A stretch of 64,000 nt of DNA from Chloroflexota bacterium (GTDB lineage: Bacteria > Chloroflexota > Anaerolineae > Anaerolineales > Villigracilaceae): contig JACRBL010000036.1 in assembly GCA_016234485.1 (NCBI GenBank), positions 62,001 through 126,000 of the forward strand, given 5' to 3'. This document shows, in pieces, positions 8,168 to 16,769 of the stretch. Below the pieces are notes generated by a model. It made no database searches. It saw only the letters and a list, made by a program, of their open reading frames with translations, and had not been told where the DNA came from. Numbering within the stretch: the stretch's first letter is position 1; every line of letters begins with the position of its first letter. A program made the position numbers and the translations under genes.

Positions 8168-8947
8168 TTAAGGCACAATCACGGATGTCATTCCGAGCAG
8201 GGCCAGGGCGGCGAAGAGGATCAACACCGCCGCCGCGCCCAGCACCACGTCGCGGCCTTCGCGTTTGTCCACGAGGCGGAGCAGGGGATAGATCCCCTCC
8301 ACCTGCCAGAGCGGGCCGCCGAACCAGGTGAAGATCAACCCGCCGAAGAGTCCGCCGATGTGTCCCCAGTTGTCAATTAATCCGCCGCTCGAAAAACCGA
8401 TTACGAGATTGATGACGGCCACCGAGATCACGTTGCCGATGGCTTGTTTTGATTCTTCGCCGAAGAGTTTTCGATTCTGGTAGAGAAAAATCCCCTCGGC
8501 AGCGATCAACCCAAAAATGGACGTGGACGAACCGACGGAGATCCCGTCTGTGAAGAGGAAGGAAAGCACGTTGCCAGAGAATCCAGCGAGAAGATAGAGA
8601 ACCAAAAATCGGAAATGTCCGAAGCGCCTTTCCAGCCCCGTGCCGAAACTGAAGAGCGCGTACATGTTGAAGCCGATATGCCAGAGCGATCCGTGCAAAA
8701 GGATGGGCGTGATCAATCGCCAGAGTTGCCCATCGCGAATCAACTCTCCCGATTTGGCGCCAAAAGCGACAGGCAGATCGTAACCTGTCAGGAAACTCGA
8801 AGCCATTTGCAGGAGGTAGATGAGAATCGTCAGCGCAAGAATCGTGTAGGTGACGCGCGGCGGGGAGGACGGAAGCCGAAGGGCGATGGGGCCGGCGGGC
8901 GGCGCGGCCGGCTGAACGTCGGATGGAGAGGCGGGGAAGTCGCTCAT
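8168..8947 (-). CDS. Rhomboid-family intramembrane serine protease
   Basis: This is a polytopic membrane protease expected to cleave transmembrane segments. Family landmarks are WRLITPILLHGSLWHIGFNMYAL (the HxxxN oxyanion region), the catalytic serine in GSSTSIFG, and the catalytic histidine in WGHIGGLFGG. The usual GxSG motif has Thr in place of the second Gly, but the Ser-His dyad is intact. The Pro/Ala-rich N-terminus is cytoplasmic. The start overlaps the gmk stop by four bases (ATGA), so the two are co-transcribed. Confidence 0.88.
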   Translation of the reverse strand: MSDFPASPSDVQPAAPPAGPIALRLPSSPPRVTYTILALTILIYLLQMASSFLTGYDLPVAFGAKSGELIRDGQLWRLITPILLHGSLWHIGFNMYALFSFGTGLERRFGHFRFLVLYLLAGFSGNVLSFLFTDGISVGSSTSIFGLIAAEGIFLYQNRKLFGEESKQAIGNVISVAVINLVIGFSSGGLIDNWGHIGGLFGGLIFTWFGGPLWQVEGIYPLLRLVDKREGRDVVLGAAAVLILFAALALLGMTSVIVP

Positions 8948-9567
8948 AGAGTCACCTGGCGCGGGTTGACGCGATGATGTTCGGCGTCGATGATGGCGCG
9001 GATGGAGTCCACGGTGGAGTCGAGATGGAAGTCGTTGTTGAGGATGACGTAGTCGAAGGCCGCGATACGTTGCAATTCCTTGCGCGCGGTGGCGATGCGG
9101 AGTTTGAGTTCTTCGAGGGTTTCGGTCTTGCGCGTTTCGAGTCGGCGGACGAGTTCTTCCTCGGTTTCGGTGGTGAGGAAGATGAGCAGGGCTTCGGGCG
9201 CGAGTTTGCGGATGGTTTCGGCGCCTTGCACGTCTATGCGGAGGATCACATCTTTGCCGCTGGCGAGGGCTTCGCGCACCTGCTGTTTGGGGATGCCTTT
9301 GTAATCGCCGTAGACGATGGCGTATTCGATCAACTCGTCGGCTTCGATCATGCCCGCGAATTCTTCTTTGGAGACGAAGATGTAATCGCGGCCGTGGACT
9401 TCGTTGGGACGTTTGGGCCGCGTGGTGGCCGTGACGACGAAGTGGAAGGGCAGGCCGCGCTCTTTCATGCGTTGGAGCACGGTATCTTTGCCCACGCCCG
9501 AAGGCCCAGAGATGACGATGAGCAGTGGTTTGGGATGCGGAAGATCGAAGTTGTGTTCGGAGGACAT
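8944..9567 (-). CDS. gmk: Guanylate kinase
   Basis: This kinase phosphorylates GMP to GDP with ATP in the cytoplasm. It has the P-loop VISGPSGVGKDTVL (the Asp replaces the usual Ser/Thr after GK), the GMP-binding TATTRPKRPNEVHGRDYIFV, and the lid region TRKTETLEELKLRI. The 207-residue length is standard. I chose ATG 9567 because the longer frame starts with an unrelated 35-residue extension and a TACAAT -10 box ends six bases before this ATG. It is followed in operon by the rhomboid gene. Confidence 0.93.
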   Translation of the reverse strand: MSSEHNFDLPHPKPLLIVISGPSGVGKDTVLQRMKERGLPFHFVVTATTRPKRPNEVHGRDYIFVSKEEFAGMIEADELIEYAIVYGDYKGIPKQQVREALASGKDVILRIDVQGAETIRKLAPEALLIFLTTETEEELVRRLETRKTETLEELKLRIATARKELQRIAAFDYVILNNDFHLDSTVDSIRAIIDAEHHRVNPRQVTL

Positions 9568-9573
9568 TGCGCT

Positions 9574-9579
9574 ATTGTA
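9574..9579 (-). promoter_or_regulatory. -10 box of gmk, leaderless arrangement
   Basis: TACAAT ends six bases before the gmk ATG; no Shine-Dalgarno sequence is present. Confidence 0.5.
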
Positions 9580-9624
9580 CCTGAAACGCATAACCCGTTT
9601 GGGTTGTCGCAAAAAAAACTGGCA

Positions 9625-9630
9625 TATAAT
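9625..9630 (+). promoter_or_regulatory. -10 box for the 9671 lipoprotein gene
   Basis: TATAAT lies 40 bases before the ATG. TTGTCG (9604-9609) is a weak -35 at 15 bases. Confidence 0.45.
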
Positions 9631-9670
9631 TTCGGCAGATGGAATCCAAACTGACAGGAGGTTATTTCCC

Positions 9671-10102
9671 ATGAACCCGTTTCAGAAATTCGTTTCAAAC
9701 CATCTCGTTTTCCTTTTGACTCTCGGAGTAACGCTTGCTTTGACTGGCTGTAATTCCCAACGCGGCACATTGGATGACGCGACGTTGGAAGCCAATGCTC
9801 TGGCCGAAGCCATAAATCATGGGTTGGTCGGCGATCCGCTCGCGACAAAATCTGTCCGCATGAGTTTTGATGAGTGGGCAAAGTTCAGCGGCGATGACGC
9901 AGGGGAGACTCCTGACCTGCCTATTTTTGTCTTTGTCATTCGCGGTGAGGTCGTTTGGAAAGGTCCAAGCGGAAAGGCGTGGTGGGGAGGCGAGGCAGAA
10001 CGCTTCGACAATATCACGGTTGTGTTAAACGCGGAGACGGGCAAAAGCATTTACGTCGGTTCGCTGCGCGCGGGCGTCCCTTTGCCTGTGGAGATTCCGT
10101 AA
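9671..10102 (+). CDS. Hypothetical lipoprotein
   Basis: A 143-residue protein with a clear lipoprotein signal (hydrophobic run ending LALTGC), so it is probably membrane-anchored and extracytoplasmic. The start at 9671 is supported by AGGAGG nine bases upstream. The mature part has an Asp/Glu-rich helix-like start and a beta-rich end (IFVFVIRGEVVWKG, then FDNITVVLNAETGKSIYVGS), resembling small conserved beta-domain lipoproteins. I do not recognise the family. It is divergent from gmk. Confidence 0.75.
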   Translation: MNPFQKFVSNHLVFLLTLGVTLALTGCNSQRGTLDDATLEANALAEAINHGLVGDPLATKSVRMSFDEWAKFSGDDAGETPDLPIFVFVIRGEVVWKGPSGKAWWGGEAERFDNITVVLNAETGKSIYVGSLRAGVPLPVEIP

Positions 10103-10132
10103 AAGATAACGGGTTTTTGCGTATGACGAGAG

Positions 10133-10158
10133 TGGCGCGAATTTTTTTATTCGCGCCA
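10133..10158 (+). other. Hairpin downstream of the 9671 lipoprotein
   Basis: A ten-base perfect stem (TGGCGCGAAT with ATTCGCGCCA) encloses a six-T loop, just upstream of the fmdB-type -10 box. The T-run is inside the loop, so it is not a classic terminator. Confidence 0.5.
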
Positions 10159-10165
10159 TTTGCGT

Positions 10166-10171
10166 TAAAAT
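10166..10171 (+). promoter_or_regulatory. -10 box of the FmdB-type gene, leaderless arrangement
   Basis: TAAAAT ends six bases before ATG 10178; no ribosome binding site is present. Confidence 0.5.
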
Positions 10172-10177
10172 GTAGCC

Positions 10178-10558
10178 ATGCCCACCTATGACTTCCTCTG
10201 CAATGACTGTAAAAAACGCTTCGAGATCTTCCTAACCTATGCCGAATATGGGAAGAAGCCCGCGCCCTGTTCGCATTGCGGAAGCGTGAACACGCGCCGA
10301 CGGATGACGCGCGTCCGCATCGCGAAGTCCAGCGACACGCGTATGGAGAACGTGGAAAGTGAATTCGCGAGTTTTGAAGGGATGGAAGACGATCCCAAAG
10401 CCCTCGGACAGATGATGCGAAAGATGGGCAATCAACTGGGCGAAGACCTGCCGCCCGAATTCGACGACGTGGTGGACAGGCTCGAATCAGGCCAAAGCCC
10501 CGAGGAGATCGAGTCCGCGCTGCCGGAGTTGGGGGGAGGGGATGACAGCCAACCGTGA
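10178..10558 (+). CDS. FmdB-type zinc-ribbon protein
   Basis: A 126-residue protein starting MPTYDFLCNDCKKRFEIF, with CxxC pairs at CNDC and CSHC that form the FmdB/CxxC_CXXC_SSSS zinc ribbon. The rest is acidic (ESEFASFEGMEDDPKALG, then PPEFDDVVDRLESG) and probably helical. The family is linked by name to formamidase regulation, but its general role is unknown. A strong terminator follows immediately. Confidence 0.82.
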   Translation: MPTYDFLCNDCKKRFEIFLTYAEYGKKPAPCSHCGSVNTRRRMTRVRIAKSSDTRMENVESEFASFEGMEDDPKALGQMMRKMGNQLGEDLPPEFDDVVDRLESGQSPEEIESALPELGGGDDSQP

Positions 10559-10565
10559 TACACTC

Positions 10566-10593
10566 AGCCCGCTGAAAGCCTGCGGGCTTTTTT
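10566..10593 (+). terminator. Rho-independent terminator after the FmdB-type gene
   Basis: AGCCCGC pairs with GCGGGCT across a 9-base loop, followed by a run of six T. Confidence 0.85.
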
Positions 10594-10614
10594 ATCCCCC
10601 TAACTGTGGTGAAA

Positions 10615-11493
10615 ATGAAAACAAAGCATTGGATTGTCTTTATCCTCTTGGGCCTGGTCTGGAGTTCCTCCTTTTTGTGGATCAAGATCGGCGTGCAGGA
10701 AATCGGCCCAATGGCGCTGGTGGCCTTCCGCATGTTGTTCGGAGCGCTGACGGCGTGGATTATCGGCGCTTTCCAAAAAGTGGCCTGGCCGCGCGACCGC
10801 AAAACCTGGCTGACCTTCGCCATCATCGGCCCCGCCAGCCTTGCCATCCCGATCTTCTTCATATCATGGGGCGAGCAGACCATTGATTCGGCGGTGGCCT
10901 CCATCCTCAACGCGACCGTGCCGCTCTTCACCATCGTCATCGCCCATTACTGGTTGCACGACGACAAGATGACCCTGCCGAAAGTCCTCGGCTTGCTGGC
11001 CGGCTTCGCGGGCGTGGTCATCCTCCTCAGCAAAGACCTGACGGCGGGCGCGCACAATTCGGCCATCGGGCAAGGCGCGGTGATCCTCGCCTCGCTCTTC
11101 TACGCGGGCAGCGCGGTGGCGGCGCGCAAGTTTACCCAACACGTCCATGGCGTGGTGCGCGGCGCGATGCCGCTTTTCACTTCCGCCATTCTCATGTGGA
11201 TTGTCGCGCCGATTTTCGAGAAGCCCTTCCTCATTCCTGCCCTGCCCATCACGTGGGTGGCCGCGCTATGGCTGGGCATCCTCGGCTCGGGAGTGGCGAT
11301 GATCATGTTCTACTATCTGCTCCACGAAATCGGCCCCACCCGCACCTCGCTCGTCACCTACCTCTTTCCGCTCGGCGGTGTGATCCTGGGCGTGCTCTTC
11401 CTCGATGAACATCTCTCCTGGCAATTGCTGGCTGGCACGGCGCTGATCGTCTCCAGCCTCGCCATTGTCAACTGGAAACCCCGAAAAGTATGA
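10615..11493 (+). CDS. EamA/DMT-family transporter
   Basis: A drug/metabolite exporter of about 292 residues with ten predicted membrane helices in two EamA repeats: WIVFILLGLVWSSSFLWIKIG at the start, FRMLFGALTAW, and in the second half YLFPLGGVILGVLFLDEHLSW, the typical end of repeat two. The substrate cannot be read. The start is ATG 10615; GTG codons at 10606 and 10609 are alternatives. None has a clear ribosome binding site. The stop overlaps the era start by four bases. Confidence 0.85.
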   Translation: MKTKHWIVFILLGLVWSSSFLWIKIGVQEIGPMALVAFRMLFGALTAWIIGAFQKVAWPRDRKTWLTFAIIGPASLAIPIFFISWGEQTIDSAVASILNATVPLFTIVIAHYWLHDDKMTLPKVLGLLAGFAGVVILLSKDLTAGAHNSAIGQGAVILASLFYAGSAVAARKFTQHVHGVVRGAMPLFTSAILMWIVAPIFEKPFLIPALPITWVAALWLGILGSGVAMIMFYYLLHEIGPTRTSLVTYLFPLGGVILGVLFLDEHLSWQLLAGTALIVSSLAIVNWKPRKV

Positions 11494-12404
11494 CTGACTT
11501 CCGCTCTGGTTTTATCGCCATCCTTGGCCGCCCAAACGTGGGCAAATCCACCCTCATCAATGCCCTGCTGGGACAAAAGGTCGCGGCGGTTTCGCCCAAA
11601 CCGCAAACCACGCGTCGCCGTCAACTCGGCATCCTGACGACCGACTCGTATCAAATGGTTTTTGTGGATACGCCTGGCGTCCACGCGGCGCGGCACAAAC
11701 TGGGCGAGTTCCTGAATCAAGAAGCCCGCGAAGCATTGGACGGGGTGGACGCGATCCTCTGGCTGGTGGACGCTTCGACGCATCCCACCGAAGACGACGC
11801 GCGGATCGCGTCCCTGCTCCCGCGTCGGACTCCCCTAGCGCTGGGATTGAACAAAGTGGACCTGGTCCTCGCTGAGGCGCTGGACGCGCGTCGAGAGGAG
11901 TACGCGGCCCTCGTCAAGAAAGACGCGAAGGTCGTGGCGTTTTCCGCTGCGCGCGGCAACGGTCTCGTGGACTTGTTGAGTCTGCTCGTCTCGTTCCTGC
12001 CTGTCCGACCGCCCGAATTCGATCCCGAACAAATCACCGATCTGTACGAAAAAGAGATCGCCGCCGATTTGATCCGCGAGGCCGCGCTGAATCACCTGCG
12101 CGACGAAGTGCCGCACGGAGTCGCCGTCCGCATTGACGAGTTCAAGGAGCGCGAGAACGGCATGGCCTACATCGCCGCCACCATTTTCGTGGAGCGCGAT
12201 TCGCAGAAGGGCATCGTCATCGGCGAGGGCGGCAAGATGCTCAAATCCATCGGCTCCGCGGCGCGCACGGAGATTGAGTCCATGGGCGGACGCCGCGTCT
12301 TTTTAGAGTTGCGCGTGAAAGTGCTGAAGGATTGGCGGAATGACGATGAATGGTTGAAGCGATTTGGGTATAAGGTGAAAAAGGAAGGAAGAAGAAAGAA
12401 GTGA
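11490..12404 (+). CDS. era: GTPase Era
   Basis: This ribosome-biogenesis GTPase binds the 3' end of 16S rRNA. It has G1 GRPNVGKSTL, the G2 region QTTRRRQLGI, G3 DTPG, G4 NKVD, and a C-terminal KH domain with GIVIGEGGKMLKSIGSAAR and the LRVKVLKDWR end. The 304-residue length is normal. It overlaps the DMT transporter stop (ATGA). A REP-like element begins three bases after the stop. Confidence 0.95.
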   Translation: MTDFRSGFIAILGRPNVGKSTLINALLGQKVAAVSPKPQTTRRRQLGILTTDSYQMVFVDTPGVHAARHKLGEFLNQEAREALDGVDAILWLVDASTHPTEDDARIASLLPRRTPLALGLNKVDLVLAEALDARREEYAALVKKDAKVVAFSAARGNGLVDLLSLLVSFLPVRPPEFDPEQITDLYEKEIAADLIREAALNHLRDEVPHGVAVRIDEFKERENGMAYIAATIFVERDSQKGIVIGEGGKMLKSIGSAARTEIESMGGRRVFLELRVKVLKDWRNDDEWLKRFGYKVKKEGRRKK

Positions 12405-12406
12405 GT

Positions 12407-12493
12407 CGTCATTGCGAGCGTTCGGTGCGAAGCAATCCCTTCCATGTTGAGCGAGATTGCTTCGTCGGGACGAACGCCCTCCTCGCAATGACG
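12407..12493. repeat. CATTGCGAG REP-like palindromic element
   Basis: Outer arms CGTCATTGCGAG and CTCGCAATGACG enclose inner arms GAAGCAATC and GATTGCTTC. A longer relative lies at 46429-46575 between groES and groEL. Confidence 0.8.
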
Positions 12494-12516
12494 AACAACA
12501 ATGAGAGGAGGCAGGG

Positions 12517-13179
12517 ATGCTGTTTGTACTTGCCGCGTTGATCTTCGCCGCGCTGACCGCGTGGGCGACATGGAAACAAAATCGAAAATTGGAATTCATC
12601 GCCAAGCCCGCGGTGATGATTCTCCTTCTGGCCTACCTGTGGACATCGGTAGGCTTGCATGGCGCGTTGACCTGGTTCGCGCTGGGGATGTTCTTCTCGC
12701 TGGTGGGCGACGTGCTGTTGCTCTGGCTCGACCGCATGTTCTTGTACGGACTGGTCGCGTTCCTGCTGGCGCAAATTTTCTACGTGATCGGATTCAACTC
12801 TCCGCCCTCGGCCTTCTCGATGTGGGGCATCATCATGGCCGTCATCGTCGGGTTGGGAGCGGCGCGCGTTCTGCGCCGAATCCTGTCCGCACTGGCGGAG
12901 AAGGGCGCCACGCGCATGCGAAAACTCGTCGCGGTCTACGGCATCGTCATCACGCTGATGTTGCTCTCCGCCATGCTCAAGTTGACGGATGCCACCTGGG
13001 GCGCGGGCGCTTCGGGATTGGTTGGCTTGGGCGCGTTCCTTTTCTATCTATCAGATATTGTTCTGGCATGGCTCAAATTCGTTACCCCCATCCAAAATGG
13101 ACGAATCATAAATATCGGGTTGTATCATCTTGGACAGGTTTGCATTGCCGCGGGGGTGGTCATGCAATATACAGGTTGA
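12517..13179 (+). CDS. YhhN/TMEM86-family lysoplasmalogenase-like membrane protein
   Basis: A 220-residue integral membrane protein with about eight hydrophobic helices. The landmarks KLEFIAKPAVMILLLAYL, ALGMFFSLVGDVLLLW and a C-terminal YLSDIVLAW fit the YhhN family, whose eukaryotic members hydrolyse lysoplasmalogen. Activity here is inferred by family only. The start has GAGGAGG upstream. Confidence 0.8.
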   Translation: MLFVLAALIFAALTAWATWKQNRKLEFIAKPAVMILLLAYLWTSVGLHGALTWFALGMFFSLVGDVLLLWLDRMFLYGLVAFLLAQIFYVIGFNSPPSAFSMWGIIMAVIVGLGAARVLRRILSALAEKGATRMRKLVAVYGIVITLMLLSAMLKLTDATWGAGASGLVGLGAFLFYLSDIVLAWLKFVTPIQNGRIINIGLYHLGQVCIAAGVVMQYTG

Positions 13180-13251
13180 AAGTCAAAAGTCGAAGGTCAA
13201 AAGTCACATTTTGCAAAAACGACTTTTGACCTTCGACCTTCGACTTGCTTT
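13176..13251. repeat. AAGTCGAAGGTC inverted-repeat block
   Basis: Tandem AAAGTC/GAAGGTC units are followed by their complement (GACTTTTGACCTTCGACC), giving a long hairpin between genes. Similar GGTCGAAGGTCGAAAG text occurs at 2852-2868. Confidence 0.6.
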
Positions 13252-13284
13252 TCGCGATAAAAAACCAACGGGGAATCCATGCTG

Positions 13285-13290
13285 TATAAT
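13285..13290 (+). promoter_or_regulatory. -10 box of the HAD-like gene, leaderless arrangement
   Basis: TATAAT ends seven bases before ATG 13298, with no ribosome binding site. Confidence 0.55.
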
Positions 13291-13297
13291 ACCCTCC

Positions 13298-13768
13298 ATG
13301 CTCGAACTCACCATCCCAGGCCGCGGCGAATTGCGGATTGAACACCTCGTCACCGACGTGAACGGCACGCTTGCCCTCGATGGCATCCTCCCCGATGGCC
13401 TCGCCAAACGCATCGGACTCCTGCGCGACCGACTCCAAATCCACCTGCTCACCGCCGACACGCACGGACGGCAGTCCGTCATTGACGCACAACTCAATCT
13501 TGTTGCAGTGCGAATCAAAGGCGGGAACGAGGCCCAGCAAAAAGCCGACTACGTGAAAAACATCGGCGCCGACTCGGTCGTTGCCATCGGCCAGGGAGCG
13601 AACGACGCGCTCATGCTCAAAGAAGCCGCGCTGGGAATCTGCATCCTCTCGAAAGAAGGCCTCGCGACAGAAACCCTCCTCGCCGCCGATCTGCTCGTCC
13701 CCGACATTTTCTCCGCCCTCGACCTGCTCGAAAAACCATTGCGATTGATCGCGAGTTTAAGAAAATAA
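13298..13768 (+). CDS. HAD-like protein, soluble P-type ATPase type (COG4087-like)
   Basis: A 156-residue protein with a haloacid dehalogenase core. Motif I reads DVNGTLALDG, where the second aspartate of DxDx(T/V) is Asn. Motif II is LLTADTHG, and the C-terminal VVAIGQGANDALMLKEAALGIC matches motifs III/IV of the P-type ATPase phosphorylation domain. The family is described as a soluble P-type ATPase-like phosphatase of unknown substrate. The Asn substitution may reduce phosphatase activity while keeping phosphoryl transfer. Confidence 0.8.
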   Translation: MLELTIPGRGELRIEHLVTDVNGTLALDGILPDGLAKRIGLLRDRLQIHLLTADTHGRQSVIDAQLNLVAVRIKGGNEAQQKADYVKNIGADSVVAIGQGANDALMLKEAALGICILSKEGLATETLLAADLLVPDIFSALDLLEKPLRLIASLRK

Positions 13769-13776
13769 TCCCCATC

Positions 13777-13830
13777 GCGGACTCGAAAGTCTCCGACTTT
13801 CGAACCAACGTCAGAGACGTTGGACTCCGC
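13777..13830. repeat. Three-way-junction repeat, copy 1
   Basis: An outer stem (GCGGA/TCCGC) encloses two hairpins, GAAAGTC-TCC-GACTTTC and CCAACGTC-AGA-GACGTTGG. The same architecture recurs at 32537-32594. Confidence 0.6.
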
Positions 13831-13843
13831 AGCCTTCACCCCA

Positions 13844-15088
13844 ATGAACGAACCCGCCTCCCCCAATCCCCCTCTTCACGACGCGCGCGCCCGCCGTCGC
13901 CGCGCCCGCCGCGCCCTGTTCCCCTCCGACGCCGAAGGGCAGGCCGCCGTCCTCGCCGACGTGGCGCATCGCTCCTATCCATCCTTTGAATTGTTCATCT
14001 TCGCCGTGGTCAGCGGGGTCATCCTGGCCGCGGGCTTCGCCTTCGACTCGCAAGCCACCCTCATCTTTGGCGCGCTCGCCGCGCCGCTCCTCACGCCCTG
14101 GGTCGGCCTCGCCATCGCCATCGTCACAGGCTCGCCGCGCTACTTCTTCCAAACCTTCGCCGCGCTGCTCGTTAGCGCCATCATCGTTTTCCTCATCGGC
14201 CTCGCGGCGGGCTTCGCTGCCCTCCCGTTCGAACCGCGCACACATCAAGAAGTCCACCTGCGCGCTTCGCTCTGGATTCCCCAACTCGCCATCCTCGCGC
14301 TCGGCGCGGTTCTGCTCGTCATCACCTTCGTCCGCACCGAAAACAAACCCTACCTCCCCAGCGCCTTCCTCGCCTACGCGTTTTACCTGCCCCTCAGCGC
14401 CGCAGGCTTCGGCCTCGGCGCACGGCTCAATGGCGTGTTTCCCGAAGCCGCATTCGTGGCGCTCGTCCACTTTGCGTTCGCCACCATCGTCGCCACGCTT
14501 ACCCTGATCGCCCTGCGCTTCCGCCCGCGCTCCTTCGGCGGATTCCTCTTCACCTTCTTCGTCATCATCGCTTTCCTCGCCATCGCGTGGACGGCCTACA
14601 CCTTCGATTTCGCCCCGCGCGGGACTGTGCCTCCTCCCGCGCCGATTCCCACCCTTTCATCGCCTCCCACCTCGACTTCGGCCGCGTTGCCCTCCGCCGC
14701 GCCGAGTCCCAGCCCGAGCGCTACCCTGCCCTCTCCCACGCAGACGGAGATTCCTCCCACCTCCACACTTGAACCAGCCACATCCACGCCCGAGGGCGCG
14801 TCCACGCTGGCCTTCACCGTCGAGCCGACGCCCATCTACGCCACCATCAAATCGCCCGAGGGCGGAGGTGCGCGCGTCCGCAACGCGCCGGGCGGCGATT
14901 ACCTCTTCACGCTCAGTAACGGATACATTGTCATCGTCCTCGGCGAGACCGTCATCCTCGAAGATGTTTGGATCAAAATTCTCGTGGATCGCAACGGCGA
15001 AAAGGTGGAAGGCTGGATCATCCAGTCTCTGCTCGCCACGGCCACGCCCGTCGTCAATTGGGAACCGACGGCTACGCCAACGCCCTGA
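13844..15088 (+). CDS. DUF389-like membrane protein with C-terminal SH3-like domain
   Basis: A 414-residue protein. After an Arg-rich cytoplasmic start come about six to seven membrane helices (residues ~45-255) whose first pair reads AAGFAFDSQATLIFGALAA and PLLTPWVGLAIAIVTG, similar to DUF389. A Pro/Ser/Thr linker (~265-325) leads to a bacterial SH3-type domain (~330-395; GGARVRNAPGGDYL, then EGWIIQSLLA) that usually binds cell-wall peptides. It starts at ATG 13844; the TTG 13820 in frame is less likely because it falls inside the repeat element. A fused envelope anchor with a wall-facing domain is the best reading. Confidence 0.75.
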   Translation: MNEPASPNPPLHDARARRRRARRALFPSDAEGQAAVLADVAHRSYPSFELFIFAVVSGVILAAGFAFDSQATLIFGALAAPLLTPWVGLAIAIVTGSPRYFFQTFAALLVSAIIVFLIGLAAGFAALPFEPRTHQEVHLRASLWIPQLAILALGAVLLVITFVRTENKPYLPSAFLAYAFYLPLSAAGFGLGARLNGVFPEAAFVALVHFAFATIVATLTLIALRFRPRSFGGFLFTFFVIIAFLAIAWTAYTFDFAPRGTVPPPAPIPTLSSPPTSTSAALPSAAPSPSPSATLPSPTQTEIPPTSTLEPATSTPEGASTLAFTVEPTPIYATIKSPEGGGARVRNAPGGDYLFTLSNGYIVIVLGETVILEDVWIKILVDRNGEKVEGWIIQSLLATATPVVNWEPTATPTP

Positions 15089-15089
15089 A

Positions 15090-15139
15090 GTACACAGGTA
15101 GACACGCAATAAGCAGTACGCAACACGCAGTACGCAATT
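15090..15139. repeat. GTACACAGGTAGACACG and ACGCAGTACGCAA repeats
   Basis: The 17-mer GTACACAGGTAGACACG starts directly after the stop and recurs at 27885-27901, also just after a stop codon. It is followed by ACGCA(A/G)-type repeats also seen at 26946-27008 and 42250-42298. Confidence 0.6.
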
Positions 15140-15164
15140 ATCCCCCCTCAAAACGGAGTTTAAC

Positions 15165-16625
15165 ATGCCCATCCATTTCGGCACCGACGGCTGGCGCGCC
15201 GTCATTTCAGATACCTTTACTTTTGACAATCTTCGCATGGTCACGCAGGCCATCGCGGACGCGGTCGCTTCGGAACATTGGACCAAGCCCGCGAATGGCG
15301 CGCCCGCTAAAGGTCCGGAAAGAATCGTGGTTGGTTACGATACGCGCTTTCTGTCGGATAGATTCGCGGGAGAGGTGGCGCGCGTCCTGGCCGCGAACGG
15401 ATTCGAGGTCCACCTGGCCCAGTCCGATTCGCCCACGCCCGCCATTTCGTACGCGGTCAAAAATCTCGGCGCGGTCGGCGGCGTGATGATCACGGCCTCG
15501 CACAACGCGCCGCGCTACAACGGAGTCAAATTGAAAGGCGCGTTCGGCGGATCGGCCCTGCCCGAGCAATGCCGCCGCGTGGAAGTGTACATCAACGACA
15601 ACGAGGAGCAGGCGCGCGGCCCCAACCTGATGGATTTCAAAAAGGCGCGCGAGATGGGCTTGATCCAAAAGTTCAACCCCCTGCCCGCGTATTACGATCA
15701 CCTGCGAACGCTCATCAAAAGCGACGTGATCGCCGACAACCCCCAGCGCATCGTGGTGGACTCGATGTACGGTTCGGGGCGCGGCACGATCAAGGGTTTC
15801 CTGCAAGGGACGGGTTGCGAGGTGGCCGAGGTGCGTAACGAGATGAACCCAGGCTTCGGCGGAGTCCACCCGGAACCGATCGCGAAAAATTTGGGCGCGC
15901 TGGCTTCGGCGATTTCTTCGGGCATGGGCGCCTTCGGCCTCTGCACCGACGGCGACGCGGACCGCATCGGCGCGATGGACGAGCGCGGCGTATTCGTGGA
16001 CCCGCACAAGATTTTCGCGCTCTCATTGAAATATCTGGTGGAGAAGCGCGGCATGACTGGCGCGGTCGTGCGGACGGTTTCCACCACGCGCATGATAGAC
16101 CGTCTCGCCAAACGCTACGGCCTGCCCCTGCACGAGACTCCCGTCGGCTTCAACCACATCGCCGATTTGATGATGAGCGAAGACGTGTTGATCGGCGGCG
16201 AAGAATCGGGCGGCATCTCGTTCAAGGGACACATCCCCGAAGGCGACGGCCCCATCATGGGCCTCTTGCTGGTGGAGATCGTGGCCGCCATGAACAAGCC
16301 CCTCAACGTGTTGGTGGACGATCTGCTCAAAGATGTTGGCCCCGCCTTCTACGAGCGCACCGACTTGCGCCTCAGCCGTCCCGTCGCAAAAGCCGAAATG
16401 ACCGACTTCCTGACGAAGCAAGCCCCCGCTGAAATTGGCGGCCAAAAAGTGGACGAGATCAGCCAGCGCGACGGCGTGAAATACATCATGGCCGATGACT
16501 CGTGGCTATTGATCCGCCCCTCGGGGACAGAACCTGTGTTGCGCGTCTACGCAGAAGGACGGACGCAGGAGATGGTCAAGGCGTTGTTGGGGTATGGGGA
16601 GAAGGTCGCGGAACGCGTAGTTTAG
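15165..16625 (+). CDS. Phosphoglucomutase/phosphomannomutase family protein
   Basis: This alpha-D-phosphohexomutase interconverts 1- and 6-phosphates of a hexose or hexosamine. All four active-site blocks are present: TASHNAP with the phosphoserine (Ser112), the metal loop DGDADR, the sugar loop GEESGG, and the phosphate loop RPSGTEP. The 486-residue length is typical of the COG1109 group. GGAG lies upstream of the start. Substrate preference (glucose, mannose or glucosamine) cannot be decided. Confidence 0.92.
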   Translation: MPIHFGTDGWRAVISDTFTFDNLRMVTQAIADAVASEHWTKPANGAPAKGPERIVVGYDTRFLSDRFAGEVARVLAANGFEVHLAQSDSPTPAISYAVKNLGAVGGVMITASHNAPRYNGVKLKGAFGGSALPEQCRRVEVYINDNEEQARGPNLMDFKKAREMGLIQKFNPLPAYYDHLRTLIKSDVIADNPQRIVVDSMYGSGRGTIKGFLQGTGCEVAEVRNEMNPGFGGVHPEPIAKNLGALASAISSGMGAFGLCTDGDADRIGAMDERGVFVDPHKIFALSLKYLVEKRGMTGAVVRTVSTTRMIDRLAKRYGLPLHETPVGFNHIADLMMSEDVLIGGEESGGISFKGHIPEGDGPIMGLLLVEIVAAMNKPLNVLVDDLLKDVGPAFYERTDLRLSRPVAKAEMTDFLTKQAPAEIGGQKVDEISQRDGVKYIMADDSWLLIRPSGTEPVLRVYAEGRTQEMVKALLGYGEKVAERVV

Positions 16626-16710
16626 GAAAAGGATGAAATTCTGTTGGCGAGTGCATTGTAACTATACCTAGCAGATTTTCATTATTGCTCATCTATGAAT
16701 ACTGCACTCA

Positions 16711-16755
16711 GTCACAAATTGCGTTTTTTAGAAGACAGAAGGCGCAATTTGTGAC
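16711..16755. repeat. 13-bp perfect inverted repeat upstream of an accessory gene
   Basis: GTCACAAATTGCG and its exact complement CGCAATTTGTGAC are separated by 19 bases containing a T6 run. It could be an operator, terminator or mobile-element remnant. Confidence 0.6.
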
Positions 16756-16769
16756 CATGAGTAGTATAT

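Noticed and set aside
13820-13843. TTG start for the DUF389-like gene
   Set aside because: It lies inside the three-way-junction repeat; ATG 13844 is more plausible.
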